Below are positions 27,201-40,308 of a stretch of 64,000 bases of DNA, piece after piece. Under the pieces are notes generated by a model, which saw nothing but the letters and a program-made list of their open reading frames with translations, was not told where the DNA came from and searched no databases. Position 1 is the first letter of the stretch. Every line of letters starts with the position of its first letter. The DNA comes from Gonocerus acuteangulatus (taxonomy: Eukaryota > Arthropoda > Insecta > Hemiptera > Coreidae): contig OX328123.1 in assembly GCA_946811695.1 (NCBI GenBank), positions 43,055,335-43,119,334 of the forward strand, written 5' to 3'. The translations under genes and the position numbers were made by a program.

Positions 27201-30019
27201 GAATTATAAATATCAAAGTGTCTTTTACGCTTGTTACCTTTTCTTGATTCATTGCCGGGTTAACATAACCCCTTAAACAAGTCTTTTATGAGAAGTTGTT
27301 ACATATAATGGTTAATGGTTAGGTATGCTTGTCCTATTTTTTTACCTTCCATCAACGTCTAGGCTTTAGCACCGGGCTATCTACAGGTTTCCACCCTTCC
27401 TACACCTGAGTATCTCTAGGGCATTTAAGCACCCTACACAGGGTACGTCCAAGTATCTTTCGGCCAGCTAAACACCTTCTACAGGCTAAACCTGGTCATC
27501 TTCGGACCATTTAAGCACCCTGCACAGACTATGCCCAAATATCTTCTGAGCCAGCTAAACGCCTTCTGTAGGCTACACACAAGTATCTTCAGGCCATTTA
27601 AGCACCTTCCATAGAAGGTTCCATAGAGCACCTCATTTTCACCTTAGTAACTATTTGGTAAATCGTGTATAATATCACCCCTTTAGGTCTGCGTGGCAGG
27701 GGAATGAAGCCTAACTTTTTCCAGCCACAGAGTGTAGAGCACCGCTACAATCCAGAGCATTTTAAGGGGTTAATCCATCCTACCACAGGAAGACCCTTCT
27801 AACCCTATTATCACAAAATCATAAGTGCTGCAATTTTTATGTTTTTTGGCATAAATATGCTTTAGCGGTGACTAAACCAGAAGAAAACGTTACAAAAAAG
27901 TGTCTGCTGGTGTTCGCGCTTGCGCAATGGCGTTCGCACATGCGCAGTGGCCATGCTTCATGTGTCACAAAAAAGTGTCCGCTGATATTCGCGCTGCACA
28001 GTGGCTATGTACAAAAAAGATGACTTTATGTTATAGAGTACGTTACATAGGTTTATCGGGTGGACCTAGCGTTACAAAAAAATGCCACAAGAAGGTGTCC
28101 GCTGGCGTTCGCGCATGCGCGGTGGCCACTTACGAAAAAGAAGACTATATGTTATACAGTACATTACATAGGTTTGTCAGGTGGACCTACCGCATATTCA
28201 TGTTCCTGAATTAGAGCAGAAGGCTCGAAATAATTTTTTACTATTCCTGGAACAGTATTCTTTCATTTTAAATGTACTCACCATTGAACAACAAAAAATT
28301 ATTCCTGCATGATTTTGGCAAGCATTCAGATAAACTTTAGCATTTTATTTATAAAATAAATCTCTTGTTACCAAATTCTTACTTATTTTTGTTCGAGAAT
28401 TTTACACCAAAATAAAAATTGGGTCGGTTGGCAACTCTGATGGTTAATATTAAAATGAATATATAGGCAGTTGAAGGCCAGTTTCCTGTGATCTATGAGT
28501 TATGGAAACGTTAACATTGCCTGTCTGTATCTCCAGTCTGTGTCATCTGGAGGACTTCATAACAGCTCCTTAGAGGGTGGAAAAAGACAGGCTAAAAGCA
28601 TAATTGGTGAAAAAAGGTAGCACCAAGTGTTCACCATGCTATAACTCCATAATACACAAACTACGGAAGATTTAAAGTCAAGTAATGGTTGGAATTCGGC
28701 TAAAAGAAAAATGTCACACTTTCAGATAAATCTTACGTTTTTCTCTTAGCTGGATCCCAAACATTCCTTGATTTCTTATCACCTCAATGGCTAACTATGT
28801 TCATCTGGTAACGAAGATTTAGATTACAAGTGGTATGCCTTAGTAATTGCAGCTTCGCACTGAACCGAAAGCATATTTAACCCTTTAACGAGCACATTTC
28901 GCTATGTTGGAAATTTTTTAATTTATATTTGGGAGTCTGGGGGCATCCATTTACTAAATATCAACCCAGGATGTTAAAAAAAAAATTGTATCCATAAATA
29001 CGGGGTCGGCCGCTTGAGCGGCCCTTGCCCATTCCAGGCATCGGGAATCCCCGATATGCAATGCCCGCGATATGTCGTAAAGCCGATTCCAAGTCGCAAA
29101 GATCCCGAAAATGAAAATGGTTCATTCGATGGCGGCGTTACCCTAAGATTGGTAAGCTTTTTTTTTAAAAAAAAAAAAATATATAATAATAGTATAATGC
29201 TAGCCCACAATATCATTTAAGACAGAATTGAGAGAAAAATTTCATTAGCAATGCCAAAAAAAGTATTTTTTCCTTCCAGTCTCACGGGAGTAAGGTACTT
29301 ATGAGACAAATCATTGAATAACATGTAAGCGAAATACTCATTTTAATTAAAATCAATTAATTCCTAATCTTGAATGCATAAAAGAATTATTACATACTTT
29401 GAAACGATTTCCGGATAAGATGAGTGATCCAGAGAGCCAATAATGCACGACCAACACTGACACAAGACGAGTGCAGGAATGGGCAAGGACCGCTTTAGCG
29501 GTCAACTTCGTCATATCTCTGCTCCTCGGGCCCCAGACCTCCAAATACTATTTTTCGGCTACCACGGCATCTAGTAGGAAGCATTGGAACCAATTCCGCC
29601 TCACTCGCGTCATTTTTTAATTTCAGCAAGCAGTGGCCGCTCAAGCCACTGCTTGACACGGGCCCGAGTTCCGATACGAAGTTATGACGTAACCTTGCAT
29701 AGATATAGCCTGGGGATTAGAACGTCATCCGCTTCCAGGTGAGGAGTTAATTACTTTCAACTTTCCCCGCTCAAGATCCAGGCACGCTGCTAGGATGTGC
29801 TCTAAGAACGTCACAGGCCCTGTAATGAAGTATTACCATTTGAGTTAGTAAGTAGTGGTGGGAGTGTTATCTATCTTCCAATGCTAAAAAAGTGTAAGAC
29901 TGAAATCGGCCATGCCAGTTTGACTATTGACGCGCGAACATTTGAATCTGAATAAGATTGTGATGAACTTAAATAAATATATGTATATCATATTCGTATT
30001 GATTTATATTTATACATAC

Positions 30020-30079
<60 letters not shown>

Positions 30080-31903
30080 GTATATGTGTCCGTTAACACG
30101 ATACCGGCCAGAGTTTTTGTTTCTTCCCCACGAAACTTGGTATATAGTATTCCCCAATCAAATGATTGAACGAGTTCGTTAACCAACAAAATCGGTCCAT
30201 CCGGAGGGAGCCAAAGTAGTTATTTGTCAATACCAGCCATAATATTTGTTATATTTCAACGAAACTCGGTATTCGTTGTGGTCAACTGAGGAGAAAAATG
30301 TGTTGTAAAAATAAACTAAATCGGTTCATTAGGAAGGGGGGTTTACTCCGGACCCATTTTACTAATTTGCTCATACCGGTCGTAATTTCTGCTGTATTGT
30401 AACGAAACGCGGTATACGTCCTGGCTATCTAATAAGGAAGAAGTGTAGTAAAAATTGACTAAATTGGTTTATCGGAAGGGGGGGGGATTTACTTTGTACT
30501 ATGTTTAAATTGAATTGAAACAGGTGTTATTTATGTTTTTATTTTATTTATCTATATAGGTTATTTTAATTTAAGCTTAGGATAGAAACAGTTAATATTT
30601 TATTTTGATATTTCGCAAACAACTTAAACGCTTACTGCAAAGGAAAGCGAGATTTATATATCGAATACCGATGGTTCAAATTTATATACAATAATTTCTA
30701 TGTATATATAAGGTCATCCTATAAGTAATATCGGTGGACTGTAGAATGTGTCGATCCTAGTTTTTCTGCTGGCTCCTGTTACAAGGGGATGTTCTTCTAC
30801 AGTAGCCTGCAGGAGTTCATCGTCAAGCTATGTTGGGCGACTAGTACAAGGCTCGTCTTCAAGCTTGCGGTTTCCCGCTCGAAATCGTGAAAAAAACGCT
30901 GTTCTTGTCGTTCACTAATGGCATTCTCGCCAAATATTTCTACAAGTTTTAGATAAATTGAAGCAGCATTTTCTCAAAGCATGACATGGCGTAAGTAGTG
31001 TCTTGGAAGATCCATTTCAAATGAAATTTCAGCGCAGAAAACATAAGTTTCACCAATCAAAATGATGGGCGTATATAGAAAATAATTTCGGAGGGGGCTG
31101 GGAAAAGTTCGGGGGGGGGGGGGAGGGCTGAGACAATTTCCAGTGTATGGAATACTAACAATTTAGATCTTGGAAGAGTTTTAGCCAACTTAAACGCTAT
31201 TAAACCCAAAATATTTATAATAATATATTAATAATTTATTTTTAAGGGTTTTATGTAATTTTTACCGATCAAATCAAAATTTCGGGGAAAGCAGCTGAAT
31301 CCATATAGAACAGAAGCCGGATACAGCGGCTATGTTAAGCGCTCCTAGTAGTAGTAGCAAGAACTAATGCACGAGCACTTTAATTACATTTGCCCGTAAT
31401 TCTGATTAAACCCCGACTTCGAATGAACCGATTTAGTTTATTTTTGAAACACGTCTTTTTCTTTACATACTCGTGACGTATACCGAATGTCGTTACAATA
31501 CACGAGAAAGAACGTTCGGTAGAAGAAAATTAGTAATGTGGGTCCGAAGTAATCCCCCTTCTAATAAACCGATTTATTTTACTTTTACGTCGTATTTTTT
31601 TACTTTATATGAGAACAACGAATACCGAGTTTCGTTCCAATACATAAAACGTACGGCCGTTATGGACAAATTAGTACTTTGGGCCCTGAGTAAATCCCCT
31701 CTAAGGTATGATCGATAAAGATTTGAAGACATTTTTCAAAAATACCGTCATGAGTGCAAACTCAATAGTTACTTTCCTTCTGAGGAAAGTACATACGTTT
31801 GCTAGTTTAGTTTAGTATTGGTATTGGTATTATTATAAAGATTGTTATGTAGTATAGTATTAGTATTAATATTTCTATACAGTACATTAGTATTAGTTTT
31901 AGT

Positions 31904-31944
<41 letters not shown>

Positions 31945-34900
31945 TCGTTATTAATTAAATTTTATGTTTACTTTATTTATCTGTACAGTTTCCTCCGAGA
32001 AGTGTGATAATTGATAGCTGTAAAAATATATAGTTCATAAAAAAAAACAAAAAAACTTGTGTTGCCCTAGACTGTTATTTTCTTGTGTTTCCTGTTTTGT
32101 TATTTTTTTTTACATGAATGTAGGATTGAAAGCTTGCCCCCGCTGTCAAACAATGGGAGATGGCTTGCGGATCGCGACCTCAATCTAAATATACAGCTAG
32201 CGTTTACATTTTATAGTTTACTCAGTTCGGGCAAGGGATTACTGAGCTTTTTAAATTAAGTTTATACTTCTCCATTTTCTAAAGTTCAGTGTATTCTTGG
32301 TTCAAAATTGAATTCCAATCTTCATAATCTTTCCTGGAACGATTTATTTTAATTGGACCGCCACATCTCAGAGGCGGGCCCAGGACTAAATGACGGGCCC
32401 CCACTTCTCAGAGCCAGACTGAAAATTCTAGGACTTTTCTATCGGACTTTGGACATATTAAAATTATTTTCATCTTGAGTTCATTGAATCCTAATGAAAT
32501 ATACTATTCTGGTACTGCACTTGTTTTGTCTTTTATGTACACTAAAAAAATATATAGATCCCATTTCAATAAATTTAGGCTATGCCTGTCTATATTTCTA
32601 AACCCCATTCTTTTTACAAGCTCATAACCTATACATTTCTTTCCAATTAGCGAGGTCCGGTTCGGGCCCCCACGGCGCCCGGGCCCGGGACAACTGTACC
32701 CTGCAGTCCCACCCATGTGGCGGCCCTGATGTTAAAATAAGCCGCACTAGGTAATTTCTGGGGTCTTTTTGCGAAGACCACATCCAGTTACTTTGAAGTA
32801 ACTGTCGTGATTTTAAACAGGTATTTTCCAACTTACGGATTAGCTTACAGGTTCTTCGCAGGTTATCTATTACTAATTTACAGGTACAGGTACATTTATA
32901 GTAATGAAAAGTATTTAAAATCACTGCAATCAATACTGAAAGTAACTTTTTTTTACTACTATATTTATATAATACGGTTTCTAACTAACCCTTAGATATC
33001 CTTCATTTGTAAGTAATACTTTTAGGCTTGTAAAGCATAAATGAAAATAAGCAGAATGTATTTCAGCAAACAATATTTATTAATAAAAAGGTTAATATTA
33101 TACAACCAATGGTAAGTGTGAAGTTTAGGGGCATCTTGTCCGATTTTTTTTCTCCAGTGGTTCTATAACATATTTATATTTATTTCGCATTATGGGCATA
33201 CGTGCTATGCGTTTCCGCTCGCTCAAGAAGATATCAAAACTCTAATCAATCCAACTCGTAATAAAATTAATAGAATTATATTAATTTTAGCGAGTTGGAT
33301 CGACTAGAGTGTTTAAGGCTACCAGAAACAACCAATAGAAATGGTAATGAATCACTGTTATAATCACTACAGATACTTCACAAGTTACTGGAGAAGTAAT
33401 TGGATGTGGTCTTCGCAATAAGACCCAGGTTCTGTCGCATAAATTAAAATTAAACAAAACCAGATTAATCAGATTCGCCCTTTCTTTTCCGAGGTTCTTG
33501 TATTTGTATTGGCACTATGTCAAAGATGACCTAGTTCCTGCGAGTTGGACTTTTCTCGTTTCGGCATGGGCGTATAAAAGGGGGGGCTGCAGCCCCTCCC
33601 GAAATTTTGATTTGATGGTAAAAACTTGTCGTAAAACCCTTAAAAATAAATTAAATAAGATCACTTAGTTCATAAAACATATTTTATTTTACGCGTAACA
33701 GCGTTTTAGTTGCCTAATACTATTCCAATTTCTAAATTTTTAGTATTCCATACCCCGGAAATTGTCTCAGCCCCCCCCCGAAATTTTCCCAGCCCCTCCC
33801 GAAATTATTTTCTATACATGCCCATGCGTTTCGGGGAGGAACGGCTATATGAACAAAGAAGATATTCCGGTTTCCGGTAATATGCGAGTTTCCCGTCAAT
33901 TTCCTCGGAAGTAGTGTTCCCTTCACCCCCTAGGTATGGTGAAACACTAGCATTACTAGCAAGCTTGATGGAATTAGGAGATGGGGTTATGCAAGAAGGT
34001 CATGCTCTGCAAACCAAGGAACCTCTTTACTCACTTCCTCTTTGTCATTCTATCTTCCTTTCGTATGCCTCTCTATCTCTCTCTCCTTACTCAATACCTT
34101 CAACTCTTACTTAATTATAAGAATTAGCGTTTTTACGCAAGCTCAATGTCAGTCCATTAATTATCTGGACTCATTTGCACATTTTATACTGCGCCTTATT
34201 TCTATCTATGCAAGGGCATATATAAGGGGGGCTGCAGCCCCCCCCCCCCCCCGAAATTTTTATTTGATGATAAAAATTTGCCGTAAAACCCTTAAAAATA
34301 AATTAAATAAGATCACTTAGTTCATAAAAACTGTTTAATTTTACGTGTAATAGCGTTTTAGTTGCCTAAAACTATTCCAAGCTCTAAATTTTTAGTATTC
34401 CATACCCCGGAAATGGTCTCAGCCCCCCCCCGAAATTTTCCCAGCCCCTCCCGAAATTATTTTCTATATACGCCCATGTATCTATGTTTTGATAAAAAAA
34501 GGAACGATGCTATATGGCAACGCCGTATGTTTTGAAGACTTTAAAATTCTTACGTTCCCTTTTGTGTTCTTTATTCATCAGTTCACTCATGATTCCTCCA
34601 CATATTGCCTCTAAATGCATTTATTTTGTTCTCTGATATCAGTGAAGCCACATTTCACGACGAAGATATCAAGCTGCAGTAAACATGAAAACTCTCACCG
34701 ACAAAAATCTGAAGAGAATTTAAAGTATGCCCATAACAATATTCGAATAGAAAAGTCCGACTTGCAGGAACTGCTTCATCTTGGTGCGTTTCTATTCGTC
34801 TCGTTGGTTTCATTTAGAAAGCGTATAATGGAAACAGTTAATGTTTTGTTTTAATGTTTACTATAGATAACTTGTCCTAAAATCCGTAGTTAATAATAAT

Positions 34901-37900
34901 AGACGTTAAAATTTAAATAAATAATGTTTTGTTAAAAATGTAAAACAGATGTAAACATTTAAAATGAATTCTCTAGGTGAAGAAAGATCTAATGTGCCAC
35001 AACTTGAAACTGACATTATCAGTCTTAAGGGGCATGGGCGTATATTGAAAATAATTTCGGGAGGGGCTGGGAAAATTTCGGGGGGGGGGGGGGCTGAGAC
35101 CATTTCCGGGGTATGGAATACTAACAATTTAGAACTTGGAATAGTTTTAAACACCTAAAACGCTATTACACCCAAAATAAAATATTTTTTAAGAACATAG
35201 TGATCTTATTTAATTTATTTTTAAGGGTTTATGAGACATTTTTACCGATCAACTCAAAATTTCGGGGGGGGGGGCTGCAGCCCCCTCAGCCCCCCCCCTT
35301 ATATACGCCCATGTTAAGGGGAAATTCTTCCATTTTAACACCCACTTCTCGGAATGACATCTTTCTCGAAAATTGCATAAGAACCTTATTTTTACGAAAT
35401 TTAATAAGTTTTAGAATATATACTTCATCGGATTCGAGATATATAACAATATCTAGTGTTTTTGCCAATTTCCTTGACAACAGTTATAGATATGGTCATA
35501 TAAAGGGTTTCATTAGGTTCCAAAAATACTCGATTCGCAGAAACTGCGTCATCATAGTTAATATTTTGTAAAATTTAAACCACCTAGTCCAATGAAATCT
35601 TGAAGAAAAAGTTAGATTTTAGGCGCTACTAACTTCAAGTTTACAGAAATTGCTCTCTTTGCTGTCTCTTGGACTTCGGCTCGGAAAGAACTATAACAAA
35701 CAATCAGAAAATGGTTCTCGTTTTACGTATATTGTTTTACTGGAAAATTAATATTACTGTTAAAGTCAATTTTAAGAAAACAGCAAGCAATAACAAAATG
35801 AAAAACGTAAACGAATACAGATGCGTTGAAAGCAACCAAACTAACACTTTCCAATTTTTAAGCACTTATTCCTCCGATTGACATCGCCCCATCAAAACTT
35901 ACTTAAGAACCTCTTTTGTACACAATTTAGTAAACCCATTTCGATATACGAATATGCCACATTTTCTCATGTCTGTTAATCAAATATATTTTTTAGTACT
36001 CCAAACGCACCAACATTTTAATGTGTTACGTTTACATTAACGTCGAACGATTGGAACAAGTTTCAAGTGAATAATCGTTTCTGAATAACCAAACTGAGAA
36101 TGATTTGAGAGAAGATCGTTGGCCGTTGGGTATGAGGAGGTAGAATTTGTCAGGGTTCGGCCGTGATATTTTAATAAAACTATATTTTCTATAAGAAAAT
36201 TAGTTTTATTTTTTGTCGACGTTTCGGCTTGAAAAACAAGGACAGAGTTAATACTAATTTATAGTATTTATGTTAACAAACATTATACGTGGAAGAGGGT
36301 GAATGATACATTTGGCAAGTGCGTGTTATAGCTAGAGCTTAAGTAAGAGGTACATTAATACAGATTTATAAGATAAATGGGTTACATACAAACATACAAA
36401 AATTTAATGTGTACAGGATAAAAAAGTCTGTCTCGCAGGAACTGCATCATCTTAGCGCGGTTCCGTTCATATCCCTAGTCTAATTTGGAAAGATTAAAAT
36501 AGAAGCAGTTATTATTTTGGTTCCACCAGTCTTTTTTTTAAATAATTATTATAATGGCGTGTCAACCCTTAAGGTCACTAACGCCATTCCTGTGTGTAGT
36601 AAAGTCTTGAAAGGTCATGATTTACAATCTTACCTGGAAAGGTCGGCTTACACTAGGTCCCGCTAGTTACAAGGTCTTGGAATCTTGGAAATCTATATTT
36701 CTAACAATAAATTGTTTTTGTTATTTTACTTAACCAGTTTTATTGTCAAATACATTATCCAACTATAAGCAATTAAAAAATAACAAGGAGTAAAACAGAC
36801 AAAAAGAACCGTTCGAATAAACGAAATCAATTAATTTAAAGTTTTAAGCACTTATTTCTCCGATTGACATCGCCTAATTAAAACTTTCTTCAGAACTTTT
36901 TAGCACTTTCCTCCGAAGGAAAGTAGCTATTGAGGTTGGACTCATGACGGAATTTTTGAAAAATTTCTTCAAATCTTTATCGATCCTACCTAGTAGACAC
37001 CGAAAATGACCCCCGTTAAAATTTATATATATACACAGAGCATATAGCATTCAATTAGCAAACGATTGAACGAGTTCGTTAACCACCAAAGTTGGTCCAC
37101 CGGAAGGGGGGGGGGGTTACCCCGAACCCAAAACACTAATTTGACCATGTCAGCCGTAATATTTGTTATATTTCAACGAAACTTGGTATTCGTAGTGGTA
37201 ATATAGAGAGAAAAGTGAGATATAAAAATGAACTAAATCGGTTCATTAGGAGGGGGGGGGGTTTACTCCGAACCCACAATACCAATTAGCCACTACCAGC
37301 CGTGATTTTTGGTACATATCGACGAAACTCGGTATTCGTAGTGGTAATCTACAGGTAAATATGTGTTGTAAAAATAAACTAAATCGGTTCATTAGAAGGG
37401 GGGGGGGGGTTTGCTCCGGACCCAAATTCCTAATATACTCATACCGGTCGTAATTTCTGCTGTATTGTAACCAAACGCGGTATACGTCGTGGGTAACTCA
37501 TGAGAAAGAAGTGTTGTAAAAATGAGCTGAATTGGTCAATCGGAAAGGGGGGTTTACTTTGTAATATATTTCAGTAGAAAAGCCCTTCAGCCGTAGGTTC
37601 ACAAAGCCGCCGCAAGGAGCTCTTTCTACCACTAGAGGGACTGTAACCTGTTCCTGCGTTAGATCAAAATACGATAATATGAGGTTTTTGTATTTATTAC
37701 GTAGTGTAGTAGGTACCATGTGTAAACATAACTCTGGAAGCAAATTAATAATTGATCAGTTACTCATTACAAATTTAAAAGAGAACTATTCATGTTTTTA
37801 TTTTATTTATTAGGATATTTTAAGCCAATTGTTCTGGAAAGCAGTCTACACTACCCAAATTCTGAGGAAAGTGCTTAGTTATGCAGCTCCTGCGTGACGG

Positions 37901-40224
37901 ACTTTTTTGTAGAGCATTTAGTAAGCTTTCGAATGGTAATCATCCGCTTCACAAGATTGTCAACGGTTTTCGAGATACTAACGAAAGTATACAAAGTTAC
38001 CAAAACTTTTTTTGTCTGTTAATAAAATATATTATTCTAACCCTTCCTTTACTCTAAACGTAACAAAAATTTCAACATATTAGTGTTGATGAAACTCGAA
38101 CATGCAGAAAATGTTTCAACTGTATCCCATAATTCTAAGTACCAAAATCAAAGGCAAACAACCCTCCCTAGGAAGGACGCTAGGCAGTTGAAAAGCTATA
38201 TCTTGGAAATCCATATCACTAACATTAAATTGTTTTTCTTATTTTTCTTAACCTGTTTTATTTTCAAATACATTATCCAACTATAAGCAATTAAAAAATA
38301 AGGAATAAAAAACAGACAAAAAGAACAGTTCGAATAAGCGAAATCAATTACTTTAAAGTTTTAAGCTCTTATTTCTCCGATTGACATCGCCTAATCAAAA
38401 CTTTCATTAGAACCTTTTTTTTAGACCATTTATATGCTTTCTAATGGTATTCTTCCGTTTACCAAGAATCTCAACCTTTTTCGAGATATTAAGGAAAGTA
38501 AACAAAGTTACCTAAACTTTTTATGTCTGTTAATAAAATATTTTATTTTAACCCTTTCTTAACTCCAAACGTAACCAAAATTTCAACATATTAGTTTTAA
38601 TGAAAGTAGAACATGCAGAAAATGTTTCAACTGAATCCCATGATTGTAAGTACCCAAACCAAAAACGGTATTCAAAAACTATTTTTCCAATTTTCTCGAA
38701 AACGGTTAAAGCTATCGCCTTGAAAATGTTTTCATTCGTTTTCCTAGCCCAAGAAGCATATAAAACGAGTACTTACAAGCTTATGAACTCAAAAAACGTA
38801 AGCGTTACGATTTTTTTTTGCGCGAATTTCGCCCCAAACGCCATCTTCCAGTAGGCGGATTTTGCTGGTTAACGAACTTGACCTTTCAAATTAGACGAAA
38901 GATTTTTGTACCAAATTTCATCAAAATCGGACCATTCGTCTGGGAGCTACAGAGCGAACAGACAAATATATATATATATACACACACACACACAAATTTG
39001 AACCACCGTTATTTTCGGTCTCTAGGGGTTCTGAAACGCGAAATTTTCTAGTCGGCACTTCCGGATTCTTTCATTGTATCAACCTTATAAGCGGGGTTCC
39101 TCCCTATGGGGGAGGGAGGAACCGCGCTAAAATAAGATATGTACCGATGGGAAGAAGAACAATGCCTCACGGATGTGCAATCATTTCTGATCTCTTGTTG
39201 ATAAAAATAGTGCATCTGGTATCAGGAACAGATTGTTATATTTTTCTTAATAAACGGAAAAAAAATCATTTCTAAATTTGATGGATCCTGGTAACTTTGA
39301 GTAAAACAGCGGATGTGGTGGGGGATTTTTGACCACCCATTAAGTTAAGTGTGGTAGGAGGGGACGGGGGCCAGGAAAGAAGTGTCATGTAAGTGTGGTG
39401 ATAATGGAAGGGAGGCGCTTTTTTTTTGTTGATTGGAGGCGGGATGGGTTTTAAACAGGACGTTTTAATAAATGGAAAATGTTGGAAGAGGTAGAGAAGA
39501 TGACTTCTTAATCAATTTTGTCATTAACCAGGTTATTTTCTAGATGGATAAATATCAGAGAGAAGACGTTGTTCAATGTTGGATTCAGTTGAGAGGATAA
39601 AGAATTGGTCAATGTGTCTCGCATCCCACACACCAAATCCTCCATACTGCCAGAAGCATAATATATTGAACCCTCGCGTTCTCAGATACCAAATTTCCCC
39701 GTTATTTTCGTGATCTATGCTCTCTGAAACGTGACATTTTCTAGTCGGCACTTCCGGAGTGCGTCATGACGTTAACCTGCAAAGCGGGTTTCCTCCTTTA
39801 GGAAGGAGAGAGAAAATGCGTTAAAAGAAGAACTTGGATGGTTTTTAGAGTCTTTGTTGTTCTAAACGCTTTCTACTCACTTATACCTTTCACTCCAAAT
39901 ATTTAGTTTTAGGATAAACACTGTTTCCTTGCCACACTGATACATTAAGATTTTTAAAATTGTCTGCTTTGCATTGGCTGAGATGTACATAAGCACCGCG
40001 TAACCTAATGATTGCTATCCGTTTTAAACGCCCATGGCTCCTTTCAACGACACTACTACCCAGATATAAAAATTCCATCCAACCCCCTTATATGTATCTT
40101 CAACTTTAACCTACCTGATTCTATAATTTCATTTTAATATCTCTATATTTTTTTGTATCCCGTTCTTTATAATTCTTATTTATCATATCTAAATACATAA
40201 TTTTGCATTGATTTTGGGTGTGAG

Positions 40225-40308
<84 letters not shown>

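Larger units (their letters stand above)
36421..39135 (+). mobile_element. E-family element copy 4, most complete
   Basis: Start motif M5 at 36421-36467 includes CTTAGCGCGGTTCC. AT-rich ~350-bp units are at 36720-36900 and 37910-38700. A block at 38810-38990 includes ggcggattttgctggttaac and ttcatcaaaatcggacca, then the microsatellite and ttctagtcggcacttccgg. The terminal hairpin at 39091-39131 has stem AGCGgGGTTCCTCCC against GGGAGGAACCGCGCT. A T-family element (36902-37876) interrupts it. No transposase or helicase reading frame was found. Confidence 0.65.

Noticed and set aside
32640..32733. GC-rich end-like sequence ccgggcccgggacaac to gtggcggccctg as a hAT terminus
   Set aside because: CAGGGCCGCC on the minus strand is suggestive, but the partner end and target duplication were not found.
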